64,000 nt of DNA from Alkaliphilus peptidifermentans DSM 18978 (GTDB lineage Bacteria; Bacillota; Clostridia; Peptostreptococcales; Natronincolaceae), in NCBI RefSeq assembly GCF_900101495.1, contig NZ_FMUS01000005.1, forward strand, positions 1-64,000. The letters run 5' to 3'. The position numbers were made by a program, and so were the translations under genes. Position 1 is the first letter of the stretch, and every line of letters begins with the position of its first letter. The notes beneath the pieces are model-generated. The model saw only the letters and a list, made by a program, of their open reading frames with translations, made no database searches and was not told the DNA's origin. Below, in pieces: positions 27,014 to 35,348 of this stretch.

Positions 27014-27228
27014 AACAAAAGCATTTCATGCGTTAATTATCAATGGATAAAATGCTTTTGTTTTCCAAAGGAACCCCTGAGTTCCTTAGGACGCTTCGCT
27101 GTATCCTCCTCATTAATCATAAGGGGGACCGCCCCCTTAACAACCCCGTACTTAATAGGAAAGTAGGACTTTCCTATTAAAAAATAAAGAGCCGGTAACA
27201 GTGAATAATCTCACATGTTATCGGCTCT
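27014..27228. repeat. Array of five consecutive hairpins
   Basis: Five inverted repeats follow each other: 27014-27062 (13-base arms AACAAAAGCATTT), 27068-27087 (7-base AAGGAAC), 27120-27139 (8-base TAAGGGGG), 27152-27180 (13-base TTAATAGGAAAGT) and 27188-27228 (13-base arms with one mismatch, AGAGCCGGTAACA). The last overlaps the stop of the KTR gene and has a T-rich tail on the minus strand, so it is a good terminator. The purpose of the others is unclear; they may be remains of mobile-element ends. Confidence 0.7.
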
Positions 27229-27406
27229 GCGTCTTAGCGTCTGGCTCTTTGATAACTGACATATTTAGTTGCTTTACATTGATTATAGTTTCCTGCTTAC
27301 ACTTGGGACAAAATAGTGGGAAGTTTTCAAGCACCGTATCACCATGTATCTTGACCCTTGTTTTGTTGTCACAGATCGGACATAATATCCACTGGTATTT
27401 ACACAC
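27218..27406 (-). CDS. Cysteine-rich KTR domain protein (mobile-element associated)
   Basis: This 62-residue zinc-ribbon-like protein has 'CPICDNKTRVKI' and 'CPKCKQE' and ends in 'EPDAKTQSR', the hallmark of the Cys_rich_KTR family. GTG is the likely start, with GGGGTGAT before it. The family is carried mainly by conjugative transposons and related elements in Firmicutes; its function is unknown. Here it stands between the DUF1048 genes and the hairpin array, which supports a mobile origin for the surrounding GC-richer block. Confidence 0.85.
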   Translation of the reverse strand: MCKYQWILCPICDNKTRVKIHGDTVLENFPLFCPKCKQETIINVKQLNMSVIKEPDAKTQSR

Positions 27407-27480
27407 TCTATCACCCCTTTACTTGAAACAATAAGCTGCTTTGCGCTTATATGCCCTCATTGCGAATACATATCCCCCTT

Positions 27481-27840
27481 TTACTTTGTTTTATTTGATT
27501 TATCTGTAATCTTTTTCGTGGCCTTGTTAACTTCTTGTTCAACATATTCTTTATAAATGTCCGCGTAAGTTTCTGAATCTTTTATTAGATCGTCGCAGAA
27601 GGCTGCAACGTCACTGCCCGTCACCTCAAGCACGCCTTTCCCCAAGGCCGCACCCTCTTCAAAAAGATCTATAATTCCCGAAAGCAACCCTGTTCCTTCG
27701 GTTAACTCAACAGGGCCTACCTTAAAGAAATATTTTTGGATCTCTTTATAAACAATCTGATAATCCTGCGGAAGCCCTTTGACACGGGCCACATGGGCTC
27801 TCCACTCTTTTTTACCTTCGATAATTTCTCGTATACTCAT
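27481..27840 (-). CDS. DUF1048 family protein (second of pair)
   Basis: The 119-residue helical protein matches the DUF1048 pattern: 'LPQDYQIVYKEIQKYFFK' followed by 'GIIDLFEEGAALGKGVLEVTGSDVAAFCDDLI'. AGGAGG precedes the ATG. It follows the first DUF1048 gene by nine bases and shares its fold and about the same length, so the pair arose by duplication. These proteins nearly always follow a padR gene and often an ABC exporter. A regulatory or sensing role with PadR is suspected but not established. Confidence 0.85.
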   Translation of the reverse strand: MSIREIIEGKKEWRAHVARVKGLPQDYQIVYKEIQKYFFKVGPVELTEGTGLLSGIIDLFEEGAALGKGVLEVTGSDVAAFCDDLIKDSETYADIYKEYVEQEVNKATKKITDKSNKTK

Positions 27841-27849
27841 ATTATCCTC

Positions 27850-28197
27850 CTATTTACCTAATTTTTTTGAGATATTATTGTTCAGTTGCTGGCGCCACTT
27901 GTCGCGATAAGACTTTGCGCCTTCTTCGCCCACCAGGGCTGAACAGAAACCTTCGATATCATCACCCAAAACCTCTTGTACACTCTGACCGTCCGCCACT
28001 GTTTCCTCCAACAAATCAAGGACACCATCAAGAATTGGCATGAGGTTGCGACCGGTGAAATCTGAGTGATGCCAAAGATTGGCGTTTATTTTTTCCCATG
28101 CCCCTTGAAAATCAGCAGGCAGCTTTTTGGCACGGGAATCGAAGGTTTGCATTTGTTTTGTCATGTCACTTCCTGTGACCTTTTCCCAGAAATTCAT
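27850..28197 (-). CDS. DUF1048 family protein (first of pair)
   Basis: This 115-residue protein shares the block 'ILDGVLDLLEETVADGQSVQEVLGDDIEGFCSALV' with its downstream paralogue. Its ATG overlaps the padR stop codon (TAATG), so translation is coupled to padR. The pair with PadR is a known conserved arrangement in Clostridia and Bacilli. No catalytic motif is visible. Confidence 0.86.
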   Translation of the reverse strand: MNFWEKVTGSDMTKQMQTFDSRAKKLPADFQGAWEKINANLWHHSDFTGRNLMPILDGVLDLLEETVADGQSVQEVLGDDIEGFCSALVGEEGAKSYRDKWRQQLNNNISKKLGK

Positions 28198-28520
28198 TAT
28201 ATTTCCTCCTTTAACTGGTTAATTTTTGATGATAGAAACTCCCATTTTTCCCAAAACTTCCGTAATTCCTTGCGTCCCCCGTCGTTGAGGACGAAAAACT
28301 TTCGCGGCGGCCCCGCATCCGATGGTTTTTTTGTAATTTCCACCAACTTGTTTTTCTCAAGCCGCACCAAGATTGTATAAACTGTACCATCCACAACATC
28401 CGAAAAACCGAGGGCGTTCAGTCGACGGGTGATCTCGTAGCCGTAGGTTTCTCCACGGCTTATAATTTCAAGGACACAACCCTCTAGCACGCCTTTGAGC
28501 AATTCTGTTAGGTTTTCCAG
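28197..28520 (-). CDS. PadR family transcriptional regulator, probable CTG start
   Basis: The PadR winged helix is clear: 'CVLEIISRGETYGYEITRRLN', then 'DGTVYTILVRLEKNKLVEI' and the wing 'GPPRKFFVLNDGGRKEL'. The first ATG/GTG/TTG is a TTG at 28502, but it is 25 bases from the AGGAGG site. A CTG at 28520 lies seven bases behind AGGAGG and adds 'MENLTE' in frame, giving the N-terminus usual for this subfamily. I therefore prefer CTG. It heads an operon with two DUF1048 genes and perhaps the ABC exporter, and should repress its own promoter. Confidence 0.85.
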   Translation of the reverse strand: MENLTELLKGVLEGCVLEIISRGETYGYEITRRLNALGFSDVVDGTVYTILVRLEKNKLVEITKKPSDAGPPRKFFVLNDGGRKELRKFWEKWEFLSSKINQLKEEI

Positions 28521-28536
28521 TGTAATCCCTCCTCGC

Positions 28537-28607
28537 TATTCAGTATAACTGGTATTCAGTATTACTTACTACTAGTATATAGTATCACTGAATAGTCGAT
28601 CTGTCAA
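28537..28607 (-). promoter_or_regulatory. padR promoter with repeated operator half-sites
   Basis: On the minus strand TTGACA (28602-28607) and TACTAT (28579-28584) are 17 bases apart. TATTCAGTAT occurs twice as a direct repeat, 16 bases apart (28537-28546 and 28553-28562). An inverted partner, ATCACTGAATA, overlaps the -10/-35 spacer. The layout suits PadR autorepression. Confidence 0.7.
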
Positions 28608-28888
28608 TAGTAATTATTCCGATAATAAACTTAGTTCTGAGTATAGTATTACCATGAATTTCTCCACCTACGCAACCCTCATCTTATCTTCGAATATCTA
28701 TTATGTGTCCAATTTAATCAGACTGACGTTTCAAAAGTAAACTGTATTCAATTTAATTGTTCAACAAGCATAATATTCACATGTTTCAGGTGTAAAATAG
28801 GCATTTCTTTTTTCGCACTATTTCTCATGTAGTTTTCCATAAAATAGTTTTCGAAATCTCTTTTCATATAAAATTTACAGTAAAAAGA
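28608..28888. other. AT-rich intergenic region without genes
   Basis: Nothing coding was recognised between the padR promoter and the terminator of the two-component system. The GC content falls back to the level of the rest of the window here, marking the edge of the GC-richer block. Confidence 0.4.
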
Positions 28889-28924
28889 GCCAGTCAAGGT
28901 GACATCAGATCCACCCCAACTGGC
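28889..28924 (-). terminator. Terminator of the two-component operon
   Basis: On the minus strand the outer arms GCCAGT/ACTGGC and the inner arms GGTG/CACC form a hairpin followed by CTCTTTTTA. It lies about 80 bases beyond the histidine kinase stop. Confidence 0.65.
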
Positions 28925-28954
28925 CTATAAATGGTCATTCAGTTATTGCAATTA

Positions 28955-29000
28955 GCTCTGTCAGTGTAACACACTCAACATGATTTTGATAGATAAATGA
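28955..29000. repeat. Dispersed intergenic repeat, copy 1
   Basis: This segment matches 56548-56590 closely: both contain CTCT-TCA-TG-AACACA and then AT-ATTTTGATAGA or CAT-TATGATAGA. Each copy lies between minus-strand genes. The role is unknown. Confidence 0.5.
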
Positions 29001-29004
29001 CATT

Positions 29005-30420
29005 TTACTTAGGTAGCATTATTATAAACTTAGTTCCTTTGCCTTTTTCACTATCTACACTGATTTTACCACCATGGGCTTCAACTAAGGTTTTTGTAAT
29101 GGTTAGTCCTATTCCAGCTCCTCCAGTTTTCCTATTTCTTGATTCATCACTTCTATAGAATCGTTCAAATATATATGGAAGGTCCCTATTATCTATACCA
29201 ATTCCTGTATCATCAATAGTTATTTTTATTATCTCCTTTTCTTCTACTAGATCTACCTTAACTCTTCCTCCTGATTTTGTAAATTTAAGAGCATTTGATA
29301 ACATATTTATTAATACCTGTTTAATTTTGTCCCTATCTCCTTTTATCTGAACATCCTTCTGAATACTGCTATAAACTTTAATTCCTTTATCTTGAAACTT
29401 TAATTTAAAGCTCTCTACCACTTCATCTAAATTTTTAGATAAAGAGTATTGTTGAACTTTTAAGTTAAGCCTATGACCTTCTATGTCTGTCAAGTGTTTT
29501 AGCTCCTCCACCAGCTTAATCAATCTAATAACTTCATTCTTACATATATCTAATTTATCCTGGGTGGGTTCCCATATGCCATCACTGATCGCCTCGATAT
29601 GACTTTGTAATATGGTTAAAGGAGTTCTTAACTCATGGGATATGTCAGAAGTTAATCTTTTTCTTAATAACTGCTGATTATTTAGTGAGCTAGCTAAATG
29701 ATTAATAGAACTAGAAAGTTCTTGGAGTTCTACTATGTTATTGAGTATTTCCACCTTAGTATCTAGCTTGCCCTCCCTTATAAAATTAGCTGCCTTGGTA
29801 ATCTGCAAAATTGGCTTTGAAAAAATCCTTGAAGAGTAGATTCCTAGTAAAATCGCTGATATAATTGAAATAATTGCACTATACAGGATAGATCTATTTA
29901 TGCCTTTAGTAAATTCTATTTCCCTTTCAGATACTTGAAAAGGACCTATGTGCCCAATTGCTATGGTTCCAATCCTTTCATTATCAAAAAATCCTTCATG
30001 ATTCTCTACAATGTAGTTTTCTCCCCTTATGTTTTGGTTCATCATCCCCCTAGACCCCCTACCCATCATAGGATGTCCCATTTTACCCATCATCTGATTA
30101 TGTAGCTGAATCATGTTATTGTCCATATAGTGAGTATACACAATATTATTTTGTTCATCCTTAATTTCAATGTCAAAACTATGGATAAGGTGAGAAATAT
30201 TAATATTATATAATGTCTCCTCTGTCCATCCCCCATTTACGGCATAGGACTCCTCAATCAGATTGATTACTTCTTCTAGTCTATTTTCCTGCTCTCTTTG
30301 CATATAAACCTCAAACCTGCTAAATACAGTTATGTTTGTAATAATGCTCACTAAAAGAATTGAGAAAACAGCTCCTCCTAAAGTCATTAAAATAAACCTT
30401 ATTCTTAGTTTATTGAACAT
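29005..30420 (-). CDS. Sensor histidine kinase with Met/His-rich sensor loop
   Basis: This 471-residue membrane kinase has helices at about residues 10-31 and 178-199 flanking an extracytoplasmic sensor. A HAMP linker and the phosphoacceptor box 'SDISHELRTPLTIL' (about residue 265) follow. The ATP-binding domain has 'NMLSNALKF', 'DTGIGID' and 'GGAGIGLTITK'. The sensor contains a Met/His-rich stretch at about residues 107-128 ('HNQMMGKMGHPMMGRG', then 'MMNQ'), reminiscent of copper or silver sensors. It is two bases behind the response-regulator gene. The metal is a guess; the Met-rich loop is plain in the sequence. Confidence 0.9.
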   Translation of the reverse strand: MFNKLRIRFILMTLGGAVFSILLVSIITNITVFSRFEVYMQREQENRLEEVINLIEESYAVNGGWTEETLYNINISHLIHSFDIEIKDEQNNIVYTHYMDNNMIQLHNQMMGKMGHPMMGRGSRGMMNQNIRGENYIVENHEGFFDNERIGTIAIGHIGPFQVSEREIEFTKGINRSILYSAIISIISAILLGIYSSRIFSKPILQITKAANFIREGKLDTKVEILNNIVELQELSSSINHLASSLNNQQLLRKRLTSDISHELRTPLTILQSHIEAISDGIWEPTQDKLDICKNEVIRLIKLVEELKHLTDIEGHRLNLKVQQYSLSKNLDEVVESFKLKFQDKGIKVYSSIQKDVQIKGDRDKIKQVLINMLSNALKFTKSGGRVKVDLVEEKEIIKITIDDTGIGIDNRDLPYIFERFYRSDESRNRKTGGAGIGLTITKTLVEAHGGKISVDSEKGKGTKFIIMLPK

Positions 30421-30422
30421 TT

Positions 30423-31115
30423 TTAACCCTCCCGAAACTTATACCCTACGCCATATACAGTAACAATATATTTGATGTTGCCATCCTCAATCTTTTGCCT
30501 TATATTTTTTACATGGGTATCTATAGTTCTATCGTAACCTTCATAATCGTAACCTAATACTTTAACCACCAGTTCTTCACGACTAAATATCTTTCCTACA
30601 TATTGAACTAATATACTCAGTAACTTGTACTCTTTTGCTGTTAAACTCACAATTTTGCCTTGCTTTTTTACCTCCATCTTATTTAAATCTATCGTTAAAT
30701 CTCCATCAGAAAAATCTAGTATATTTGCCTTTACCTCTTCAGTACCTATTCTTCTTAAGATAGCCCTTACTCTAGCTACTAACTCCTTTGGGCTAAAGGG
30801 CTTAGTAATATAGTCATCTGCTCCAATATCTAATCCATAAATTTTATCTGATTCCTCTGCCTTCGCTGTCAGCATGAGTATTGGCACTTTGGATCTGACT
30901 CGGATTTTCTTGCAAACTTCTTCTCCTGACAGGTCTGGTAGCATTAAATCCAAAATTACCAAATCAATTTCCTCATGATTAAATATATCCATGGCATCAC
31001 TTCCACTATAGGCAATAAAAGTATTATACCCTTCTTTTTTTAGATAGGCTTTAACTACATCTGCAATACTCTCCTCATCCTCTACTATAAGGATATTTCT
31101 CGCCGAATAATCCAT
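30423..31115 (-). CDS. OmpR/PhoB family response regulator
   Basis: The receiver domain has acidic residues in 'VEDEES', the phosphoacceptor Asp in 'VILDLMLPDLSG' (about residue 54), the Thr in 'LMLTAKAEE' and the Lys in 'ITKPF'. The C-terminal winged helix 'SREELVVKVLGYDYEGYDRTIDTHVKNIRQK' is OmpR-like. It is cotranscribed with the downstream kinase and should regulate genes such as the Met-rich secreted protein upstream, although no operator was identified. Confidence 0.93.
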   Translation of the reverse strand: MDYSARNILIVEDEESIADVVKAYLKKEGYNTFIAYSGSDAMDIFNHEEIDLVILDLMLPDLSGEEVCKKIRVRSKVPILMLTAKAEESDKIYGLDIGADDYITKPFSPKELVARVRAILRRIGTEEVKANILDFSDGDLTIDLNKMEVKKQGKIVSLTAKEYKLLSILVQYVGKIFSREELVVKVLGYDYEGYDRTIDTHVKNIRQKIEDGNIKYIVTVYGVGYKFREG

Positions 31116-31174
31116 TTTCCCACTCCCTATATCTAATTACTTTATCCATAAAGTTTTTGCTTTAATATTATAAA

Positions 31175-31198
31175 GTCCAGTATAAAAAAATACTGGAC
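31175..31198 (-). terminator. Hairpin between the secreted-protein gene and the two-component genes
   Basis: Nine-base arms GTCCAGTAT and ATACTGGAC enclose an A6/T6 loop. It follows the secreted-protein stop by 25 bases and precedes the response-regulator gene by 60. It could end the first transcript or attenuate read-through into the regulator. Confidence 0.6.
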
Positions 31199-31222
31199 AT
31201 TGTAATATCTACCCTATTTTTA

Positions 31223-31663
31223 TTATTGAAAACGACCCATCATGTTGAATCTAGCACCTTTTCCTCTCATCATAGAGTTATGCATGTTTGTCATACCTTC
31301 TCTTCCAACAGATTCCATCATTCTAGCTTTGTTTCCATAGCCATTCTCTCTCATTAAATCAATCATTTTTTCATAATCTTCATCAGATAGATTATTCATA
31401 AACTCATCCATTGATTTAAAATCTCCTTCTTCCATCCAGATAATCATGTCCTCAAAACCATTTTCTCTCATTGCTTGGATCATATCTTCACTATTTCCGC
31501 AGTGGTTACTAAAGTTTCTTTCTGTTATTCCCTCCTGGGCCAAATAACCTCTTGTAGCATTCATAGGTCTTACAAAGTTTGTTTCTTCAGCAAAGGCATA
31601 TCCTGCTATTGATGTAGCTGCAATAATTGTTACTCCTGCTATTACTAATAATCTCTTCTTCAT
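31223..31663 (-). CDS. Small secreted Met-rich protein, function unknown
   Basis: The 146-residue protein has a typical signal peptide (residues 1-25, ending 'GYAFAEE') and GGGAGG before the ATG. The mature part is acidic and helical, with repeated 'MRENG(F/Y)' units (residues 65-110). It ends in a basic Met-rich tail, 'MHNSMMRGKGARFNMMGRF'. The tail echoes the Met-rich loop of the adjacent histidine kinase, so both may bind the same soft metal ion. I do not recognise a named family with confidence. Its position directly upstream of the two-component genes suggests common regulation. Confidence 0.75.
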   Translation of the reverse strand: MKKRLLVIAGVTIIAATSIAGYAFAEETNFVRPMNATRGYLAQEGITERNFSNHCGNSEDMIQAMRENGFEDMIIWMEEGDFKSMDEFMNNLSDEDYEKMIDLMRENGYGNKARMMESVGREGMTNMHNSMMRGKGARFNMMGRFQ

Positions 31664-31814
31664 AATATTTTCCTCCCTTATATTTTTAGGTAACCTTATT
31701 AACTTACTTACATTATAGGAAAGTATTTTGAAGAAATTATGAAGAAATTTTTCTCAGCATATATTTTTTAGCTTCTGTAAAATTTATAAATGCAATATCG
31801 CATCTCATTTATTT

Positions 31815-33221
31815 TCATCTTACAATAGTAAAACCTATCAGTAGATATCCAGCTAGAGATAATACTACTCCCGCTATTACATAAGGAAGAGATGTAATCA
31901 AATGATCCCCGAAGGATGTATCAGACATTTGTGCTGAGAGTGGAGAGACTACGTCTGCTACTGCTCCGCCCGCCCATACTGTCCCTACCATAATTGCAAC
32001 ATTAATTCCCGAATTAATTGCAAAGGTGATTGCTAACGGCATAATCAACGCCCAAGTTGCCCACGAAGAACCAATGGTGTATGCTAGTATTCCTGCAATC
32101 AAAAATAATACCGATGGTATTAAGAAATTAGGGATATTTTTAATCATCCCTTCAGCAATGAGCCTATTAAAACCAAGCTCTTCAGTTACAAGCGTAAGGG
32201 CCCAGCTCAATACAAGAATCATCACCAGACCCATAACCTTTTCTGCTCCTATGATAATATGCGCCTCAATTTCTGCAAGACTAATTTTTTGTAGCATGAA
32301 ATAAATACTGGTAATAAGTAAAGTCAACAATACACCCGCAAATATTGATGCATTGAAGTTTGCAGCGCTTAGTGCTCCAAAAAAAGTTTCCGCTTCTTCT
32401 CTTCCAGTCCACCAAAAAAAGAAAATTGTACTGATCAACAAAATTAAAACTGGTATCAGAAGATTTCTGCTTTTTTTGGGGTATTCTTCGATTTGTTCAC
32501 TAGCTTTTTCTTCTCTTTCAATATGAGCCTCAGTAAATTCTTCTTCTATTGCAATAGCCCTTCCTAGCTTTATCCTACCAAACCCCAACCCCATCAAAGA
32601 GACTAATGCAGCTAGCAGTAACATAGACCATGAGAAAAAATTCCATATAACACTTTTTACAACAATCATATAGGCACTTTCAGTAATTCCAGTCCCCCTT
32701 ATATTATTGGTGACCAGTGTTACCATGTATCCTAGGTATGCTGTTGCAATAGGAATTAATAAAATAAGCTGTAAACTTGTTACCGATAGTACAAAAGCAA
32801 ATTTCTCTTTTGAGCCCTTTACTTTTTGCAATACTGGATTTAGCATCGTTCCTACTGCTATTGTATGAAATGAGCTGTCGAAAAAAGTAAATATACTTAA
32901 AAACCAAGCCCATCCAAGTACACCTTTTTCGCTCTTTATCCATTTACTTACTTTATCACTAAAGCCTGCAATTCCCCCCGCCATCTCAATCAAATCAGCC
33001 AATGCTCCAAAACTAATAAGAAATCCTAGAGTATACGCACTATCTTTATCAGCTACAGCATCGATAATATAGCTACCTATCTCTGTAATGCCTCCTAATA
33101 ATGAACGGGTATTAATAAAAGACCCTACAACAACTCCAGTAAAAAGTGCAGGTATTAACTTCTTTGTTTTAAAGGTAATAACTATGGTAATTAGAGGTGG
33201 GATTAAAGATAACCAAATCAT
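31815..33221 (-). CDS. Na+/H+ antiporter NhaC family protein
   Basis: The 468-residue membrane protein has about 11-12 helices. It shows NhaC marks such as 'FTFFDSSFHTIAVGTMLNPVL', 'GSSWATWALIMPLAI' and 'TVWAGGAVADVVSPLSAQMSDTSFG'. The cytoplasmic insert 'FTEAHIEREEKASEQIEEYPKKSRN' divides the halves. Such carriers exchange Na+ for H+ or carry small organic acids or amino acids. The role in pH and sodium homeostasis fits an alkali- or salt-tolerant host. GGAGGGG lies upstream of the ATG. The gene is monocistronic. Confidence 0.88.
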   Translation of the reverse strand: MIWLSLIPPLITIVITFKTKKLIPALFTGVVVGSFINTRSLLGGITEIGSYIIDAVADKDSAYTLGFLISFGALADLIEMAGGIAGFSDKVSKWIKSEKGVLGWAWFLSIFTFFDSSFHTIAVGTMLNPVLQKVKGSKEKFAFVLSVTSLQLILLIPIATAYLGYMVTLVTNNIRGTGITESAYMIVVKSVIWNFFSWSMLLLAALVSLMGLGFGRIKLGRAIAIEEEFTEAHIEREEKASEQIEEYPKKSRNLLIPVLILLISTIFFFWWTGREEAETFFGALSAANFNASIFAGVLLTLLITSIYFMLQKISLAEIEAHIIIGAEKVMGLVMILVLSWALTLVTEELGFNRLIAEGMIKNIPNFLIPSVLFLIAGILAYTIGSSWATWALIMPLAITFAINSGINVAIMVGTVWAGGAVADVVSPLSAQMSDTSFGDHLITSLPYVIAGVVLSLAGYLLIGFTIVR

Positions 33222-33475
33222 ATAAATGCCCCTCCATTGTCTTTTCTATTTAATGCCATCTATAATAATATGACCTAAATTTAAACTCAAAATACCATAG
33301 TTATTGAAGCAGTTGCTATTAAATATATCGACTGTGCATGTAATGCATAACTAAGACCATGAATGGTACATGTTTAAATTTTCTAAAATGAAAGCTATTA
33401 TTTCTTGTTTTTCAGTACCCAAAATGGACATATCATTAGACATTATATACAAAGATTCACCTCACTTGATTGAAG

Positions 33476-34066
33476 TTAAAATAAGTCTTGCTCCCATTCA
33501 AACACCCTAGAGTTCACCCCGTCTAAGTTCATTATCTCAAGACGAATGTATTCTTTATCTTTATAATCAAGCTTTGTCCCCTCTTGTTCCCTAGGAACTT
33601 TGATCATACCCGACACATGGTGTCCTCCTCCTTCAACCATCGTCCATTGGATATTTTCTGTAATTTTAACTTCATCTCCAACGTATAAAAAAGTCATTTG
33701 ACTCAAATTATAGCCATCTAAATCAACTGAGTGGGTATTTAAAGCTACACCAAAGTTAAAATAATCATTATCTTCCTCTATAGGATTTAGAAAAGCAACT
33801 CCCACCGATACATCGCCCTGCATATCTATCTTATATAGCTTATCGTTAAAGACATCCACTACTTCATAATTCTCTTCATATGCTACTTCATCTTTTGTAT
33901 TATCTTGGTATGTATTCATATTAACTACCTCACCTTCATCCGTAAGCTGTCTATTGTCTGCTGTGTTTTGTGGAAGTCTTGTAAAAGTACCGAAACCTAC
34001 AGCAGTAAATGCCATCGCTCCAATAATAGCTATACTAATAATCGCCACGTTTTTTTTATTCTTCAT
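33476..34066 (-). CDS. Membrane-anchored extracytoplasmic protein, function unknown
   Basis: The 196-residue protein begins with a short basic segment and one hydrophobic helix, 'VAIISIAIIGAMAFTAVGFG', without a lipobox, so it is either anchored or cleaved. A low-complexity acidic linker and a beta-rich domain follow ('VGVAFLNPIEEDNDYFNFGVALNTHSVDLDGY'). I chose the ATG at 34066, which has AAAGGAG ten bases before it; an earlier in-frame start lies inside the ribosome binding site. The domain contains 'GGGHHVSGMI', a possible metal-binding site. I do not recognise the family. Confidence 0.65.
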   Translation of the reverse strand: MKNKKNVAIISIAIIGAMAFTAVGFGTFTRLPQNTADNRQLTDEGEVVNMNTYQDNTKDEVAYEENYEVVDVFNDKLYKIDMQGDVSVGVAFLNPIEEDNDYFNFGVALNTHSVDLDGYNLSQMTFLYVGDEVKITENIQWTMVEGGGHHVSGMIKVPREQEGTKLDYKDKEYIRLEIMNLDGVNSRVFEWEQDLF

Positions 34067-34222
34067 ATATTGTTCTCTCCTTTCCTTAACTATTTTCATA
34101 TATCTTTAATCAACTTCACTAACCTCTGTCAAGGTAAATATTACCCTCCCGTTAAACCTCATTTGATGCTAAATAATTATAGGAGAGTCATGAGAATCTC
34201 CTGTGACAATTGGTTTTATCCC

Positions 34223-34330
34223 CTAGGATTTTGCTCCCCATAATCTTAATAAAAGTATCACCCCAACAATGACCGGCTGATGAATTAAGTAAATGGAAAG
34301 GGAGAAGTTATTTGATACCTCACTTAATAT
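34223..34330 (-). pseudogene. Remnant of an acyltransferase-3 (OafA-like) C-terminus
   Basis: A 35-codon frame ending in a stop reads 'VSNNFSLSIYLIHQPVIVGV', which matches the last two membrane helices typical of acyltransferase-3 proteins ('FSIYLIHxP'). The rest of the gene is missing. It is a small fragment, so the identification is moderate. Confidence 0.45.
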
Positions 34331-34488
34331 CTAATTTTCTCTATTATAAATTAAAAGTTTGAAGAGATTATGAAGAAAAGATAAACGATTCCACGGGGTA
34401 CGATTCATAGAACAAAAGCAAAAGCAGATACAGAAAAGCATCCTGAGTGCTAAATATTTTTCAAAGAATTTAGAAAACAAAATTATTA

Positions 34489-34534
34489 AAAGTGTAGAGT
34501 CTCATGGCATTTCACAGCCTAATCTCTACACTTT
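34489..34534. terminator. Bidirectional hairpin terminator
   Basis: Perfect 11-base arms AAAGTGTAGAG and CTCTACACTTT enclose a 24-base loop. The plus strand continues with CTAATTTTTTATTTT and the minus strand with TTAATAATTTTG. It is likely the terminator of the acetyltransferase transcript coming from the minus strand. Confidence 0.6.
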
Positions 34535-34823
34535 CTAATTTTTTATTTTATTAACATATCCTCCTAGCGACTCCTCACCTTCTTGATATACTTCTATAAA
34601 AATAGGTAATAAATGCTATTTTTTTCAATTGATATTACAGTTTCTACTTTAGTTTTTCCTAAATCTCATCATCGGAGTTTTTATCTATAAACTCAAGTAT
34701 TCTAGCATTAACCTCATTTACTATACTCACCATTTATAGCATGGGATGCATTGAGCCAATTTTCTATTTCAATATCATATAGTGCTTCAGTTCGAGAACT
34801 GCTTCAACACGTAAAAAGAATAT

Positions 34824-35348
34824 CTATTTGAAATTTAGTGAATATATACTATGTAAATATTTCTCCCCTCTAAAAATTTCATATTTTGAACCAGTCAAAA
34901 CAAAACCTAGTTTCTCTGCCAAGCTTATAGACTTATGATTCTCAGTATAAATACAGGCATTTATTTCCTTTAACTCCATAGAGTACTCAGCGAATTCAAT
35001 AATTCCTTTTAAGGCTTCATACATGTATCCATTTCCCCAAAATTCCTTTTTCAAATCATAGCCTATTTCAACTTTAGAATCTTCAATACTCCAACAGTGG
35101 AATCCACAGGTTCCCATCTTCACCCCATCAGCTTTTCGTATTACTATCCATCTATGTTGTGGTCGTGGTTCAGGTTTTAAATAAAATTCTATCACTCCAT
35201 CTGCCTCACTAATATCTGTCAATGGTTCAGCATCAAATAAGTATTTATTTATGTCAACATCGGAAAATTGACTAAAAATAAATTCACTATCTCCACTATC
35301 AATGTTTTTCAGTAACAACCTATCTGTCTCTATATTATTATAAAACAT
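34824..35348 (-). CDS. GNAT family N-acetyltransferase (RimJ/RimL-like)
   Basis: The 174-residue protein starts 'NNIETDRLLLKNIDSGDSEFIF', the usual RimJ/RimL opening. Its acetyl-CoA loop is 'KKEFWGNGYMYEALKGII', and late motifs include 'NACIYTENHKSISLAEKLGF'. It should acetylate an amino group on a protein N-terminus or small molecule. AAGGAGG precedes the ATG. It has no operon partner and the substrate is unknown. Confidence 0.88.
   Translation of the reverse strand: MFYNNIETDRLLLKNIDSGDSEFIFSQFSDVDINKYLFDAEPLTDISEADGVIEFYLKPEPRPQHRWIVIRKADGVKMGTCGFHCWSIEDSKVEIGYDLKKEFWGNGYMYEALKGIIEFAEYSMELKEINACIYTENHKSISLAEKLGFVLTGSKYEIFRGEKYLHSIYSLNFK

Larger units (their letters stand above)
34100..34822. 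other. Gene-poor region with decayed coding remnants
   Basis: No intact gene is present. An acyltransferase-3 C-terminal remnant lies at 34223-34330 and a terminator-like hairpin at 34489-34534. Near 34690-34800 the minus strand encodes, in broken frames, a stretch 'VNEVNARILEFIDKN' that looks like the end of an alpha/beta hydrolase, preceded by stop codons. The region appears to be a deletion scar. Confidence 0.45.
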
